The notes beneath the pieces are model-generated. The model did not search any database and was not told the DNA's origin. It saw nothing but the letters and a program-made list of their open reading frames with translations. This document shows, piece by piece, positions 23,814 to 36,866 of a stretch of DNA of 64,000 nucleotides. The position numbers and the translations under genes are program-made. Source of the stretch: Gambelia wislizenii (taxonomy: Eukaryota; Chordata; Lepidosauria; Squamata; Crotaphytidae); contig JAUMIR010000003.1 of assembly GCA_030847615.1 (NCBI GenBank), positions 283,768,265 through 283,832,264 on the forward strand, read 5' to 3'. The first letter of the stretch is position 1; each line of letters begins with the position of its first letter.

Positions 23814-24082
23814 CTAACACCGGCCTCAGGAACCCCCTCTGGAGGTTGCTTTTGGATCTCCTAACAGATGCTGCCTGCTTAAAAGGATATTTAACATATT
23901 GTACTACATATTGATTTTAACTTGTATTGATTTTAACTTGCATTAATTTAATAATGTTTTAAGGGGAGGGAGGGATTTTGGGTTGTTTTATACTGTCTAC
24001 CATTTTATCATTGTAAGCCGGCCCGATTGCTTGCAGAGGGGCGGGATATAAATAAATTTTATTATTATTATTATTATTATTA

Positions 24083-24215
24083 TTAACAGTCAGGAAAATT
24101 TTCCTAATTTTCCCTGGTTCATGTCCTACTCTCTGGAGCAACAGAAAACAAGCATGCTCAATTTTCTACATAATATCCATTCAGATATTTAAAGATGGCC
24201 ATTGTATCACCTTTT
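24083..24215 (-). mobile_element. CR1 fragment, right part
   Basis: Continues the CR1 interrupted at 18740: TCTGGAGCAACAGAAAACAAGC and a diverged coding end on the minus strand. Confidence 0.75.
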
Positions 24216-26229
24216 AGCACTTTATCACATGAGTATTGTAAAGCGAAATTGCAGCAGGATAACATTATCTTTGGTTGGTACTTATCACATGACATCATGC
24301 CTATCCCGTTGTTGCATTCTATTTAGTTATTGGTTCACATCTTTTCATTGCCAGGCAAAAACCTGTCAATGGCTGCAATATTGCTGCTGTTGGGCTATTG
24401 GTTTCTGGTGTGACCATCTGTTCTGCTGCAGTTGCACTATTACAGCAGCCATGCAGTGTGAGTGGATGTGGTTTGCTTCTCCCCCTATGGTTTTACTTCT
24501 GAGGAAACCTGCAAGTTACTTATAGGACTGCTGTCAGGCTTTTTTCCCTCCACTTAGAGCAGAAACTTGTAAAACTGTAGTCTTTCCTGAGGTGGCAAAT
24601 GTAAACCTACTCAAGAGTAAACCTATCATTGAGTGGTATTCATGCATAAGACCATACAAACTGTCTAAAGTGTGGCTTGCTTTTCAGTAAATATGCACAG
24701 GACTGTGCCGCCATGCGCATAACGTTGTCAATGAGCTCTTACTTCTCCTTCCACTCTTAACCAGTTTGTGCCAAGCCCAGGGAATGTCTGCATGAGCTTT
24801 TTGCAGGCCTCCCTTTAAACAGTTGTCCCAACACCCACTGGGTCCTGGAGGGGAAGGAGAAGACCCCGAGGCAATCAACTTCTTCCACCAAAGAACTTTC
24901 CCCACAAACCCACGTGCTTCCCCCTCCCAGAGACACCCCTCCCATTGCAAGCACAGAGAAACAAGGAATACTGTCCCTCTCCAACTGGCTTCGAACCCCT
25001 TAATGGTAGGGTCCAGTAGGCGCTACCACGCCAGCACAGTGTTGTGTGTACTTACTCAAAGGCGCTTTTTGAGAACAGGGACAGTAACCCCAGTGGACAC
25101 CCCTCACTCCATATCTGTATCTAACAATTGGCAGATATTAATAATTAGGTCAAACATGGTCTTCCGTGCAGTGTGGCCATTAACATAATCTGGGGAAATA
25201 GAAACCCAAAGACCAACATGCTAAATCAGGTATGTACTCCTGGAGGGGCCAAACCCAAATTCTAAAAAAGTGCTAATCTGCAAAGCAACAGAAGAGCAGC
25301 AGCTGCCAAAGCCTCAGACTAATCCTATTTCCTACCCAAAACCTGCAAACAACTCTTGTTAAGTTTTCCTCTCCCACACAAAGGAAGTTGCTTGCCACCT
25401 TTTCTCTCGCAAAGTATTCTTGCATCAAAATGGGATTAACATGCCCAGAGTACCTTTGTCTAACTCCGAGCAACACCAGCAAAGCATTGTTTTCTACTCA
25501 AGATTTCATATCCTAAAAGGCAAATATTCACTATATAAACCCCTTGAAAATTGTCTTCACTGTCTGTCAGTCCCCTTCCTATAACCATGCTGCCAGTTTG
25601 CTGACTGACTCTCAGAGTGCTGCTCTGAGACCCCTCCGTTCTGCTGGTTTCCCCTGCAACTGCACCTATTCAGGAAAAGGTGTCGTAGCGTGCATTGGAA
25701 TCTCCCATTGCTACCCCCCATCTAATAATTCCCACTTTATTCATTAGTCTTGCTTGGTTGCTTAGTGTATGAATGTGTATGTATATGTTATTATTATTGC
25801 TTTCCAAATAAGGATTGTTATTGTACTATCTAGCTTTTGTCTCCTCCCTATTACCGGTACACAGAAGTTACAAGATCCTGCTATTGTTGCCCCCCTCTTT
25901 GCATAGCCACAATGAGTGTGTTAAATCCCCAATTTAATATTGATAGTTTGAGGGTTTCCCAGACCCCAAACAGATCAACATTTACCTTCTTCCACTGTGC
26001 TAGGACTTCTCCCATTCTCTAGGAATTCTCAAAGGTTATTGACAGAAGCTCTGAGATTATGAGCCTTATCACATGAGGCCAATAAAGCGCACTAGCAGCA
26101 GGATAATAGCGCCTTCAGTTGAGGCCTCCTACATGACCTCGTTGCTCTTCCATTACATGGGAGATCATTTTAAACATGATTCTTTTTACCAACAGAAAAA
26201 ATCCAATAATAACCTCCTTTATCACTTCT
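24216..26229. other. GART-like intron 1 (coding), no gene seen
   Basis: Two related stretches (CACATGAGTATTGTAAAGCG near 24228 and CACATGAGGCCAATAAAGCG near 26071) face the same way and suggest an old repeat family. Frames here are short and unsupported. Confidence 0.5.
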
Positions 26230-26300
26230 GTTGCACTGTTTTCCTATGCAAAAGTTGCACTGTTTTCCTATGCAAAAGTTGCACTGTTTTCCTATGCAAA
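26230..26300. repeat. 24-bp unit repeated three times
   Basis: GTTGCACTGTTTTCCTATGC plus AAAA, three exact or near-exact units head to tail. Confidence 0.95.
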
Positions 26301-26451
26301 CGTTCAATTGTGCTTCTCTACTGATTTTGGCTGGTCAGTGGGCATGCTTTGAGTGAGGAAATGGTATATGTCTGCAAGTTCCTTTACTACCCTTGGATGC
26401 AGTTTATCTAGCCCTGGATTTATTTAGAGTTGCTGTGTATTATTTCCACTA

Positions 26452-26681
26452 CAGTTGTCCCTTCATATTCGCTGGGGTTTGGCTCCAGGACACCTCATGG
26501 ATACCAAAATCTGTGAATACTCAGGTCCCATTATATGCAATGGCATAGCAAAATGGTGTCCCTTATATAAGATGGCAAAATCAAGGTTTGCTTTTTGGAT
26601 TATTATTTTTTAAAGAATATTTTCAAGCTGTGAATACTTAAATCTGTGGATACAAAATCTGTGGATACGGAGGGACAACTG
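26452..26681. mobile_element. Pogo/Tigger-like MITE
   Basis: CAGTTGTCCCTTCATATTCG to ATACGGAGGGACAACTG, TA on both sides, near the length of the copy at 4928 but in the opposite orientation. Confidence 0.8.
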
Positions 26682-27076
26682 TACTTCTTTACCTGTTCTA
26701 GGTTGCAGCCCCTTTAGTGCATCATTTGTTCTATTTGTATCAGGTTAAGATTTGTAGCTGTCAGCTAAGAGCAGAAAATACATTTGCCTCTGGTTCTTCT
26801 TTCTCTCTCCCTCAGTTTGACTTTCCTCTTATTTTGTTAAAATATTTGTATGCAGCCTTTTGAGGCCAAGTCTACTCAGGGTAGTTTACAGAGTGAACAT
26901 TTGAAATTGTTAAATATACAAATGCCATTAATTTTTCACTGCCCTTCTTTCTACTACATTTCTTCCTCTTCTGATACTTAGCCAGCAGTTGTTTCCGTTT
27001 GTTGTCTATTTTCTCTCTTTCCTTCTCTTCCTTTCTTCCCCTCTACCTTTTCATGTCACTGAAGGCTTTCTCCCTA

Positions 27077-28043
<967 letters not shown>

Positions 28044-28283
28044 CCACCACAGTTCCTCAGTCCTGAACATTTTTATTTGGCAGTGAATCCAAATCATTGG
28101 ATGGAAAGTTATTCACTGGATGGAAACTTATTGTATGGAAATTATTTCATTATTTAAAACATATTAATTAACAGATAATGTATCTAGCACTCATAACTCT
28201 CCCGTCCCCCATTTATTTACACAATAAGCCTGTGAGGTAAGTTAAAAACTGAAAATGCACAACTGGCTCAGGATGAACAATGC

Positions 28284-28449
28284 TTTTCCTGAGAGGCAAA
28301 ACCCTTTATTATTTTCTTAATTTTATAATTTTGTTTGTGGTTTTAGATTGTGTGCCATAGGCAGGTTTTTCCTGAGAGGCAAAACCCTTTATTATTTTCT
28401 TAATTTTATAATTTTGTTTGTGGTTTTAGATTGTGTGCCATAGGCAGGT
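28284..28449. repeat. 83-bp perfect tandem duplication
   Basis: 28284-28366 and 28367-28449 are identical, beginning TTTTCCTGAGAGGCAAAACC. Just after it lies a LINE/SINE-like tail (TATAAATAAATGTAATAATAA to about 28551). Confidence 0.93.
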
Positions 28450-28769
28450 TTTTGTGTTTATTGTAGATTGTTGTTTTTCTTTTTTGTAAAGCGCTATGTA
28501 AAGCTTATGGCACTATATAAATAAATGTAATAATAATAATAATAATAATAGTACTGTATTCAGTCAGGCTTTGGGCAACTGTCTGGTTACTGAGGAAGGA
28601 GGTTTTAAACATGTGGATGCTCAGTCCCCCCCCCCATTGATGGGTTTTGCAGTGTGTTTTAATTGTTTTGAATTCTGCTTTTAATCTACTTGTGTTTTAA
28701 TATATTCATTGGTTTGTTTGACCTACTTATCAGGTCCAAAGCTCCTTATACAGTACAGATGGCCAAACA

Positions 28770-30715
28770 TTAATTACTGGTAAAGCCTCCATCCTGAATC
28801 GATGGGCTGAACATTTTCAAAGTCTCTTTTAGTGCCAACCAAGTAGTCCAAGGCTCAGCTATCCAACATATGATACAAAAACTGATGAAAAATGAATTGG
28901 ACATAGCTCCCACTTTGGAAGAGACCCTTAAGGCCATACAGTAGATGAAAAACGACAAGACAGCTGGGATTGATGGAATCCCACCTGAAGTTTGGAAACA
29001 CGGAGGTCATGCACTCCACGATAAATTCCACGAACTCCTTGTGAATTGCTGGGAAAAAGGGGAACTGCCATCAGATCTCTGAGATGCAGTCATCATCACC
29101 CTGTACAAGAAAGGCATAACACTGCTCTCGATAACACTATCGAGGCATAACACTGCTCTCTATTGCTGGAAAAATCCTTGCAAGGGTACTCCTGAACAGA
29201 TTAGTTCCTGCTGTTGCAGAAGAACTTCTCCCTGAAAGCCAATGTGGCTTCAGAGCCAATAGGAGTACTACAGATATGGTATTTGCCCTTAGACAACTGC
29301 AAGAAAAATGTAGGGAGCAGAACAAGGGTCTCTATGTAACATTTGTCGACCTCACCAAAGCCATCAACACTGTGAGTAGAAAAGGTCTGTGGCAGATCCT
29401 GGAAAGACTAGGATGTCCCCCAAATTCCTTAAAATGATTATCATGCTACACGAGGGCCAGCTTGGTCAAGTCAGATATGGTGATGCTCTTTCAGAGCCCT
29501 TTCTAATAACTAATGGAGTGAAGCAAGGTTGTGTTCTTGCGCCAACTTTATTTACAATCTTCTTCAGCATGATGCTCCAAAGGGCTATGGCAGAGCTTGA
29601 AGAAGAGGACGGCATCTATATACGTTACCGTACTGATGGTAGCTTGTTTAACTTAAGCCGTCTGAGGGCTCACACTAAGACTCTAAACTATCTAGTCCGT
29701 GAGCTGCTCTTCGCTGCTGCTGCTGCCCTTGTTGCCCACACAGAAGCAGCTCTGCAACACCTAACATCCTGCTTTGCAACAGCTGCAGAGCTGTTTGGGC
29801 TGGAAGTCAATCTGAAGAAAACAGAAGTTCTTTACCACCCTGCACCACAGGATGAACACCACCATCCCCACATTGCTGTCAGCAAATCTGTGCTCATTTC
29901 CGTTCTGCAGTTCACCGACCTGGGAAGCATCATCTCCTCAGATGCCAAGATTGATAAAGAGATCGATCACAGATTAGCAAAGGCATATAGCGCATTTGGA
30001 AGACTTTACAAAAGAGTCTGGAGTAATAAACACCTGAGGCGAAGCACAAAAATCGGCGTGTATAGAGCCATTGTACTGTCTATTCTCCTTTATGGATCTG
30101 AAACATGGGTCACCTATCACCACCACCTACGACTCCTCGAACGCTTTCATCAGCACCATATATGCACAATCCTAAATATACACTGGACTGACTATGTGAC
30201 GAATGTTGCTGTCCTTGAGCAAGCAGGGATCACCAGCATTGAGGCCATGATATTGAGAACGCAGCTGTGCTGGGCAGGGCACATTTCTAGGATGGAGGAT
30301 CATCGCCTCCCAAAAATAGTACTCTACGGTGAACTCGCCATGGGTCAGCGCAAGAGCAGCGCTCCAAAAAAACGATACAAGGACTCCCTGAAACAACACC
30401 TCAGGCTCGGCCAAATTGATCACCAACAATGGTCCGCCCTGGCCTCACATCGGGAGGCATGGAGACGCACTATCCACAATGCTGCAGCCTTATTTGAGAA
30501 CTCACGCCAAACAAGTCTTGAAGAGAAATGACAACGCAGAAAGAATCACAACCCGGAAACATCACCCAAGGAAACCTTCTGCTGTGCTTTCTGCAACTGG
30601 ACTTGTTTATCTCGGATTGGCCTTTTTAGTCATCAGTGTGCTTACAGAAAGCACGGGATGAGTCCTTCCTGAATCTTCATTTGTGAAGAAAAGCCAGAGA
30701 GAGAGAGAGAGAGGT
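28770..30715 (+). mobile_element. Non-LTR retrotransposon with C-terminal zinc finger
   Basis: The 5' part (28790-29390) has stops but shows KNDKTAGIDGIPPEVW and FVDLTKA. The frame 29389-30531 covers the palm, thumb and C-terminus, including ITNGVKQGCVLAPTLF and SIISSDAKIDKEIDHRLAKA. After its stop, a C2H2-like finger (AFCNWTCLSRIGLFSHQ) and the 3' end GAAAAGCCAGAGAGAG follow in another frame. The catalytic FADD position reads FAAA. It is probably of the ingi/Vingi-related I group, but the clade is uncertain. Confidence 0.8.
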
Positions 30716-33521
30716 TTGTCCTTTAGTTGCAATTTTTTCTTGCACCATGTTGTGTTCCCTTGAGCTTCATTTTGGAGAGAAAGGTGAAATAAATAAATAA
30801 ACAATGAACTTCAAGCTGTAAAGAGATTTCAAAGCAGAAGGGATTCCAAAGTGGGCAAACAAATTTGCCCCTTCAGATCTAACTGGACTCTCAGCAACTA
30901 GTAAATTATAGCAGCTTTCTGAAGTTACCCACTTTCAACATTTCAGAATATTGATTGGAAGAATGATATTTCATGCTTCTGGAAACTCTGCCTTTGGCAC
31001 ATACCTGAACTGATCTGCACACAACCAACATGCACACATTGGTCAGTACTGTACCTTGTGGAATAGTCATCAGACGAAATAACCTTTTTCTGGGCATTCT
31101 TTTTCAGGCAATAATCACTTGCTATCACAAAATGAAAAATGTATTTTATTGAAAACTTCATAACAAATGAAGCTATGTTGTATAGGAAGAACAGTGCAAT
31201 CAGCTCTCCCAATAATATATTGTAGACACACAATTTTGACTTTACTTCATAACACTTTCATCCAGTGACCTTTTTGAGATGAATTGGGAACAACCTATCA
31301 TAAATGCCAATAGATGGGACGGGGGGGGGGCACTCAATGAATGTGACCTTTAAGAAATACACTATTGACATTATACAGTCCTTGGCTTTGCCCGTCAAAT
31401 ACATTAATTTAAGTACTGTGAAATGTATCAGCGTTTCTAAGGTGGGGTCACAACTCTTTTTACATAAACATTATTCAGCAAATTCAAAACAAAGATAATC
31501 TATAGAACTCAGAGGTGGGAAGATGACTTTCTAGGGAAGATATAACTAAGCAAAATGCCCCTAGCTTATACAGTATGAAATGTGATCATAGCATCGGAAA
31601 TAACAACTTGATGGGAAGTACTGTATTTTGAAATGAATACTGTGATAAATCATTTCAAAATCAGTTTTATTCAGAAATTATATACTGTACTGACAACTAC
31701 AAAATTCGTCGGAGGGCCAAAGGCTGAGGGTGACTGTATTAGCAGACACATATTCTCAGGTATGCATTCCCCACCCCCAGTTCTCCCACACAGAAATAAT
31801 TTAAGCTGTTATATGAAGAGAACTGTTACCCTTTGTCACAGCTGACACCATCTTGGGCTGGTGGACTGTGCACATGTGTGCGTGCGTACATGCTTAGGGC
31901 CCCAATTCCAACATCCTTGAGCAGCATTTTACATAAGAATTATTTATCAAAGTTAAATGAACCGCAGCAAAACAATGTTGTTTTGTTTGAACCTGAAACT
32001 GCAAGCCCCACATTTCACAGATGAAAACTGGGACAGGAGAAACCAAGCAACATCAGAGTATGGTCAAGATGGGAAAAGTTATTTATGGGGGAAAACACAC
32101 AAGCTAGGAGAGGCTGCAGCAGTTTGATTTTGCCTGAGCCTACTGAGAAGGGCATGACTCTGCTCACTCCTCTCCTCTGCTGAGTTAATTTTGTGCAACC
32201 TATTTTTGCTTTTAGGAACTCAGTTTGCAGCAACTGAAGTAAGTCAGGGACAAAGGGGGCAAGTGGGAAGAAGAAAGGGAAACTGGGCCATTTTAAAAGC
32301 AGCTGAAAAAGTGGAATGACAGAGGATTAATTGGAATTGCCCCTGGCATATAGGAATAATTGGAGAGGGCATGGAACTGCAGTGGGAGGCAAGCTGGAAG
32401 TTGAGGCCTTTAACTAGGTACTGGGAGCTGGGTTTGTGCTTGGAACAGTTCACATATATTAATTTACTCAGTTTTTATTTTGCCTCTTCTCCATGGAGCT
32501 CAAGGTGGCCTATATTGCTTGTATCTTCCAATTGCATTCTCCCAACAATTCTTATGAAGCAGGTCAATCAGAGAGATAACTGAGACTAGCCCAAGGTCAT
32601 CCAACAAACTTTGTGGTTGTGCGGAGATTTGACCTTGGATCTCTCATGTTCTCCTTTGGCTGTCAAAGGATCCCCTTCCCCCTTGACAAGCACACAGTTC
32701 CTTATATCACACATTAAAGTGAATTCATATCTCCATCCAGAGAAATATTCAAGGATTGGATAAGTACCAATGTTGGAGCCTGTGCAACTTTCCTCCATAT
32801 CTGAGAAATCTGAATGGGCACAGAAACAAGTGTGTCAGAGCTTGACAAGAGTTTTACAGCATCCATTTTGTGGGAATGAAGATACATATGTACTAATATT
32901 ACTATACAGATCATAACAAATTACTTGTAGATGTAAGTAAACTGTTTCACTGAGTTACTCCATTAGCATTTTTACAAAGAAACCAAGATTACTACCTGTA
33001 CTGCTTTGCAAAATGGAGTCCCAATCCTGTGCTGTCCAAGAACCAGTACTGCCTGTAAACTTCTTAGTACTTTCCAGTGCTCAGATACACAAGTCCTGCC
33101 TAGAAACTGTTGAGCAACAAACTCCTAGCTGTTGCTGCCCACTTCTCTTTGGTTTTCTATCCATCCAGATTCAACATCTTGGCAAGTTTTTCTATACAGT
33201 ATTTTCAGGTAATGGACACAGCTCCTGGGGCTTGCCCAAGATATTTTTTGCCAGAAGCAGAGTAGCAATTACCCAAATCAAGATGTGCAGCACCAAAAGT
33301 CAGCCAATTTATTTTGGCATATAAGGGAGAAAGTTCCACATGCACACCTTCCCATCGCTGGCAGTAAAAACAAAAACACACGAAAGCATGCACAAAATAT
33401 TGTTAATTGTTATGAAGTATGTAACAAGCGTAACCCTTTCATAACATCCAAAAGCCTCTTCCCTAATGTCCAGATCTGACAAAACTAACTGAGAAACTGA
33501 AATAGTGCTACTCTGCCTTAG
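30716..33521. other. Intergenic or 5' intron, no gene seen
   Basis: Mostly unique AT-rich DNA. No coding exon, RNA gene or clear repeat was recognised. It could include non-coding 5' parts of the GART-like transcript. Confidence 0.5.
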
Positions 33522-34092
33522 GGCCCATTTAAACAGTGAAAATAGCCCTCATGGAATGCACTGCGAATACTACCTGTCTAAACAGGTTTGTGCACCAATC
33601 CACACTATTCGGAATGAGGGGGGCTGAAAATGGCAAAAACAACAGGGTAAAAGCCTTCACAGATTTCCCCGTACTTTTTCAAAAACCGTGAGGGGTGTGT
33701 GCATTCCTGCTCATTTGGACTATCGAACAACAAAAAATCTGAAAGGAAGCACAAAGCTGATTAACCAGGTGAGAGCGGGAGTGGGGCTTGCTAGCATGGT
33801 AAACACCCACTGCTGCCATGTTGGATTTTCGCCTTAGCACTCACTAAGGTGATAAAACAAGATGAATATTTTCTGTTTTGCTGTCCTATAAATTGGAAAA
33901 TTACTCTATCACACCAGCATACCTTGAGATTACTTTTTTTTAAAAATGGCAGTGGTAAAGAACGAACACAAAGCGAGACTTATGGGGGCTTCCAAGGCCA
34001 GAAAAATTGTTTAGACATGATGCTGCTGCAGCAAGATACCAATACCATGAGTTACGTTGGATTTTCCCCCTCGTGTAGATGGGCCCCTAGCC
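33522..34092. mobile_element. Probable non-autonomous DNA transposon
   Basis: Ends GGGCCCATTTAAACAG and GTGTAGATGGGCCC are imperfect inverted copies. The left inner part AAATAGCCCTCATGGAATGC resembles the TTGTCTA family at 3778. Non-coding. Confidence 0.5.
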
Positions 34093-34893
34093 TATAGCCC
34101 CTCTACCCAGTCTTTTGCCCCCTCCCCTTTCTGTAAATGGGTCTCTCAATAAAGAGCATAGCCAGGTAGTTGCAAGCATAAAAAACGTACATTTTTACAT
34201 GTCCCAGGCTGTCTTTCTCCTGGTTTTTCTCTCCCTGTTATGACTCAGCTTTATGTTATAAACTTGATACTTGCAGGAATCACCTGGAAGATTATCAGGT
34301 CCTCCCAGGCTATTGATCAGTCCGAGTTTCCTTCTGTTGGAGCTGCCCAGCCCCCTTGGTGTGACAAACTTTTATTTCTCTTTAGTTGTGAGCACAGTCA
34401 AAATAGGACTTAGCCATATTACATCTGCAGGAACTCTCCCCATAGGCTGCTTTAGTGAATTATTCTTATGATCCTGATCCATCTTAGCCAAATTTATGTT
34501 CATTTTATTTTTTAAAAGCAAGCAATTAATTTTAAAATTCACCACACTCAGTTCTTTAAGTAATATGTTGGGCTCAATCCAAAGTAGAGTAGAGCTATTG
34601 ACATGAATGTCCTGCGCATTTCATTTCTACACAGAATAATGTTGGATTTACCCTACTGAGTTGAAAATGGGCATTGATTTAGCTCTTTCCCCAGACTGAA
34701 GAGTGTCCTCACTCATGCACTGGGTTGCATGGTAAATACATTGTATTTGCTGTTTTTAAAAAAACACTGTAAAAAAGTGGCCCATTCTTCTCCATATATC
34801 TATATCTATCTACACACACACGTAAGCTTGTATACTCAGGTGTGCTGGCTAGAGTTAGAACACATTAATGGTGTTGGTGCAGCATCTGAAATA

Positions 34894-35045
34894 CAGTTGT
34901 CCCTCCATATCCACAGATTTGGTATTAATGGTTTGAAAATATTATTTAAAAATAATAATCTAAAAAGCAAACCTTGATTTTGCCATCTTACATAAGGGAC
35001 ACCATTTTGCTATGCCATTGCTTATAATGGGACTTGAGTATTCAA
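34894..35045. mobile_element. Pogo/Tigger-like MITE, truncated
   Basis: Left end CAGTTGTCCCTCCATATCC present with TA before it. The match to the copy at 4928 stops after TTGAGTATTCA; the right end is missing. Confidence 0.75.
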
Positions 35046-36548
35046 ATGATAATAGTAATTATGCTAGTCTTCACTCTTCATAATTCTTACAGACCAGTCA
35101 TGACAGAATTTTGCTACAGCATCCCAGGAAAGGGATATAATCAGTTTTAGTAGAAATCAATCTTAAGAGTAAAACAAAATATTATTGTGGTTCTGCTCAC
35201 ATGTAAAAAAAGCATTATTCATTTTCATTATTTTCCTTCATCTAAATATATCATGCTTGATTCAGAGTTCGTTCTCTCACACCATAATAAATGTAAATTT
35301 TAGAGACAAAAGCGCAATAAATTTCCCCAGATGCCAGTCTCTTCTAAAAATAAAAAAATATTTTATCTTAGGACTTCATTACAAACCTCATTTATATTAA
35401 GAAATGTAAATATAACTTACCAAATGTTTAAGTTGTTTTGAAATTTACAAAAATCAGTTTCAGTGTTCTCTCTTCTAAATTGTAAACAGCAGTACTAAAA
35501 ACAAATTCCTTAACAGATGTCAGATTAAGTTATATGAATATCTGGCTGAGAAACAAAATGTTTGGCTGAAAGAAAGCATTCGTCTAGATTGCTGACATAA
35601 TGCACTGCCTGACATTCCGTCTTCTTGTGACCAATCACATAAGAGGAAGACAACAGAACATTTGCATTCATTGAATTGTATGATTCAGCTCAAATGATCT
35701 TATATAAAACTAGAGAAATATACACATTTGACAAGAGAAAGAAATAAGGAACAAACATATATCTGTAAAAAGTAAAGATTCTAAGTAAACAAATTTGGAT
35801 AGGATCCCAAACTATCAGAGATGAACATAATAATTTTACAGTTGAATATATATTGCAAGATTTATTTTCCAAAGATAGCAAGTACTAGTTAGTCAGCCAA
35901 ACACACAGATACAGTTGGAATAAGTTTCAGTTTTTCTGTCTAAAACATCTGATGAACAGGGCAACAAGCTGATGCCCCAAGAAACCAGGTTTTATTTTAG
36001 TGCTGGAAATGTTTCAAAAACTTGCAAACATTGTTACAAGAAGGGCCTCCTCTGTCATCCTGAAATTCTTGATCAAATAATTAGGGTTGCATTACAGCAC
36101 AGTCCAACTGGTTTTTGTTAAGTGGTGATTCTAGAACAGGGGTGGGAATTGTGGAGTCCTCTAAAAATGCTGTTGGACTAGAACCTCATCAGTCCTAGTT
36201 AGCAAAACCCCTGATAAGGAATGCTGGGAGTTTCATTTCATCACCTGGACAGCTATACAATTCCCACTCTTACTCTAGAACAGGATCCTAGTGAACAAAT
36301 CACTAATCTAAGCATTAACAGCCTTTTTGCCCTATTGTGGATGATGGTTGGGGACTCCGCTCATCTCCCCCAAGACAACAAGGCAAGGGAACTGCAACGC
36401 CACTGCTAATTCAAATTCAGACAGCTCAGGAAGGGAGAAGTTGAGCAGGGGGTGGGAGATACACCAACAGAATCCCTAATCTGTTCCTGCCACTCACCTT
36501 CAAAAACACACACTTGAATGCAACAGACTGTGGCATGGCGCACCTAGG
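35046..36548. other. Intergenic, no gene seen
   Basis: AT-rich unique sequence. A hAT-like fragment (AACAGGGGTGGGAATTGTGG near 36134) is the only repeat suspected. Confidence 0.5.
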
Positions 36549-36835
36549 GGTTGTCTAGAAAACGCCTCATAAAATGCAAGGAGAATACCTTTTGTCCCAA
36601 TGGGATCCTTTGATAATTCGACATATAGGGAAAGAGGAGGACCAAAAACTCCAAGTACCCTTTGCGACTTTCCCCATATTTAAAAAAAAACCTCCAAAGA
36701 AATGCACATTCTTGCTTGTTCTGACAACTGATCCAATTTGTTACACAGTCTAGAGAGGGCAAAACTCTACATCTGATTGGTTGAAAATGCACAGGCATGG
36801 GCTTGCTGTCAAGCGCTAGGAATCGTGCACTTTTT

Positions 36836-36866
<31 letters not shown>

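Larger units (their letters stand above)
18741..24082 (+). mobile_element. Near full-length L2-type LINE with tandem 5' monomers
   Basis: TTAAC at 18736-18740 and 24083-24087 flanks the whole unit, so the tandem array, coding region and (ATT)n tail inserted together. The array runs to about 20766. The open frame that follows carries an APE-type endonuclease (NARSVRN, ETWLGED, LGDFNIP, SWTDHF) and then a reverse transcriptase (LLDLSAAFDTIDHS, GVPQGAILSP, QYADDTQIY). The frame begins without an in-frame ATG at 20767. One base missing near 22780 relative to the copy at 6016 breaks the frame between WF and RSF. A hAT interrupts the array. Confidence 0.88.
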
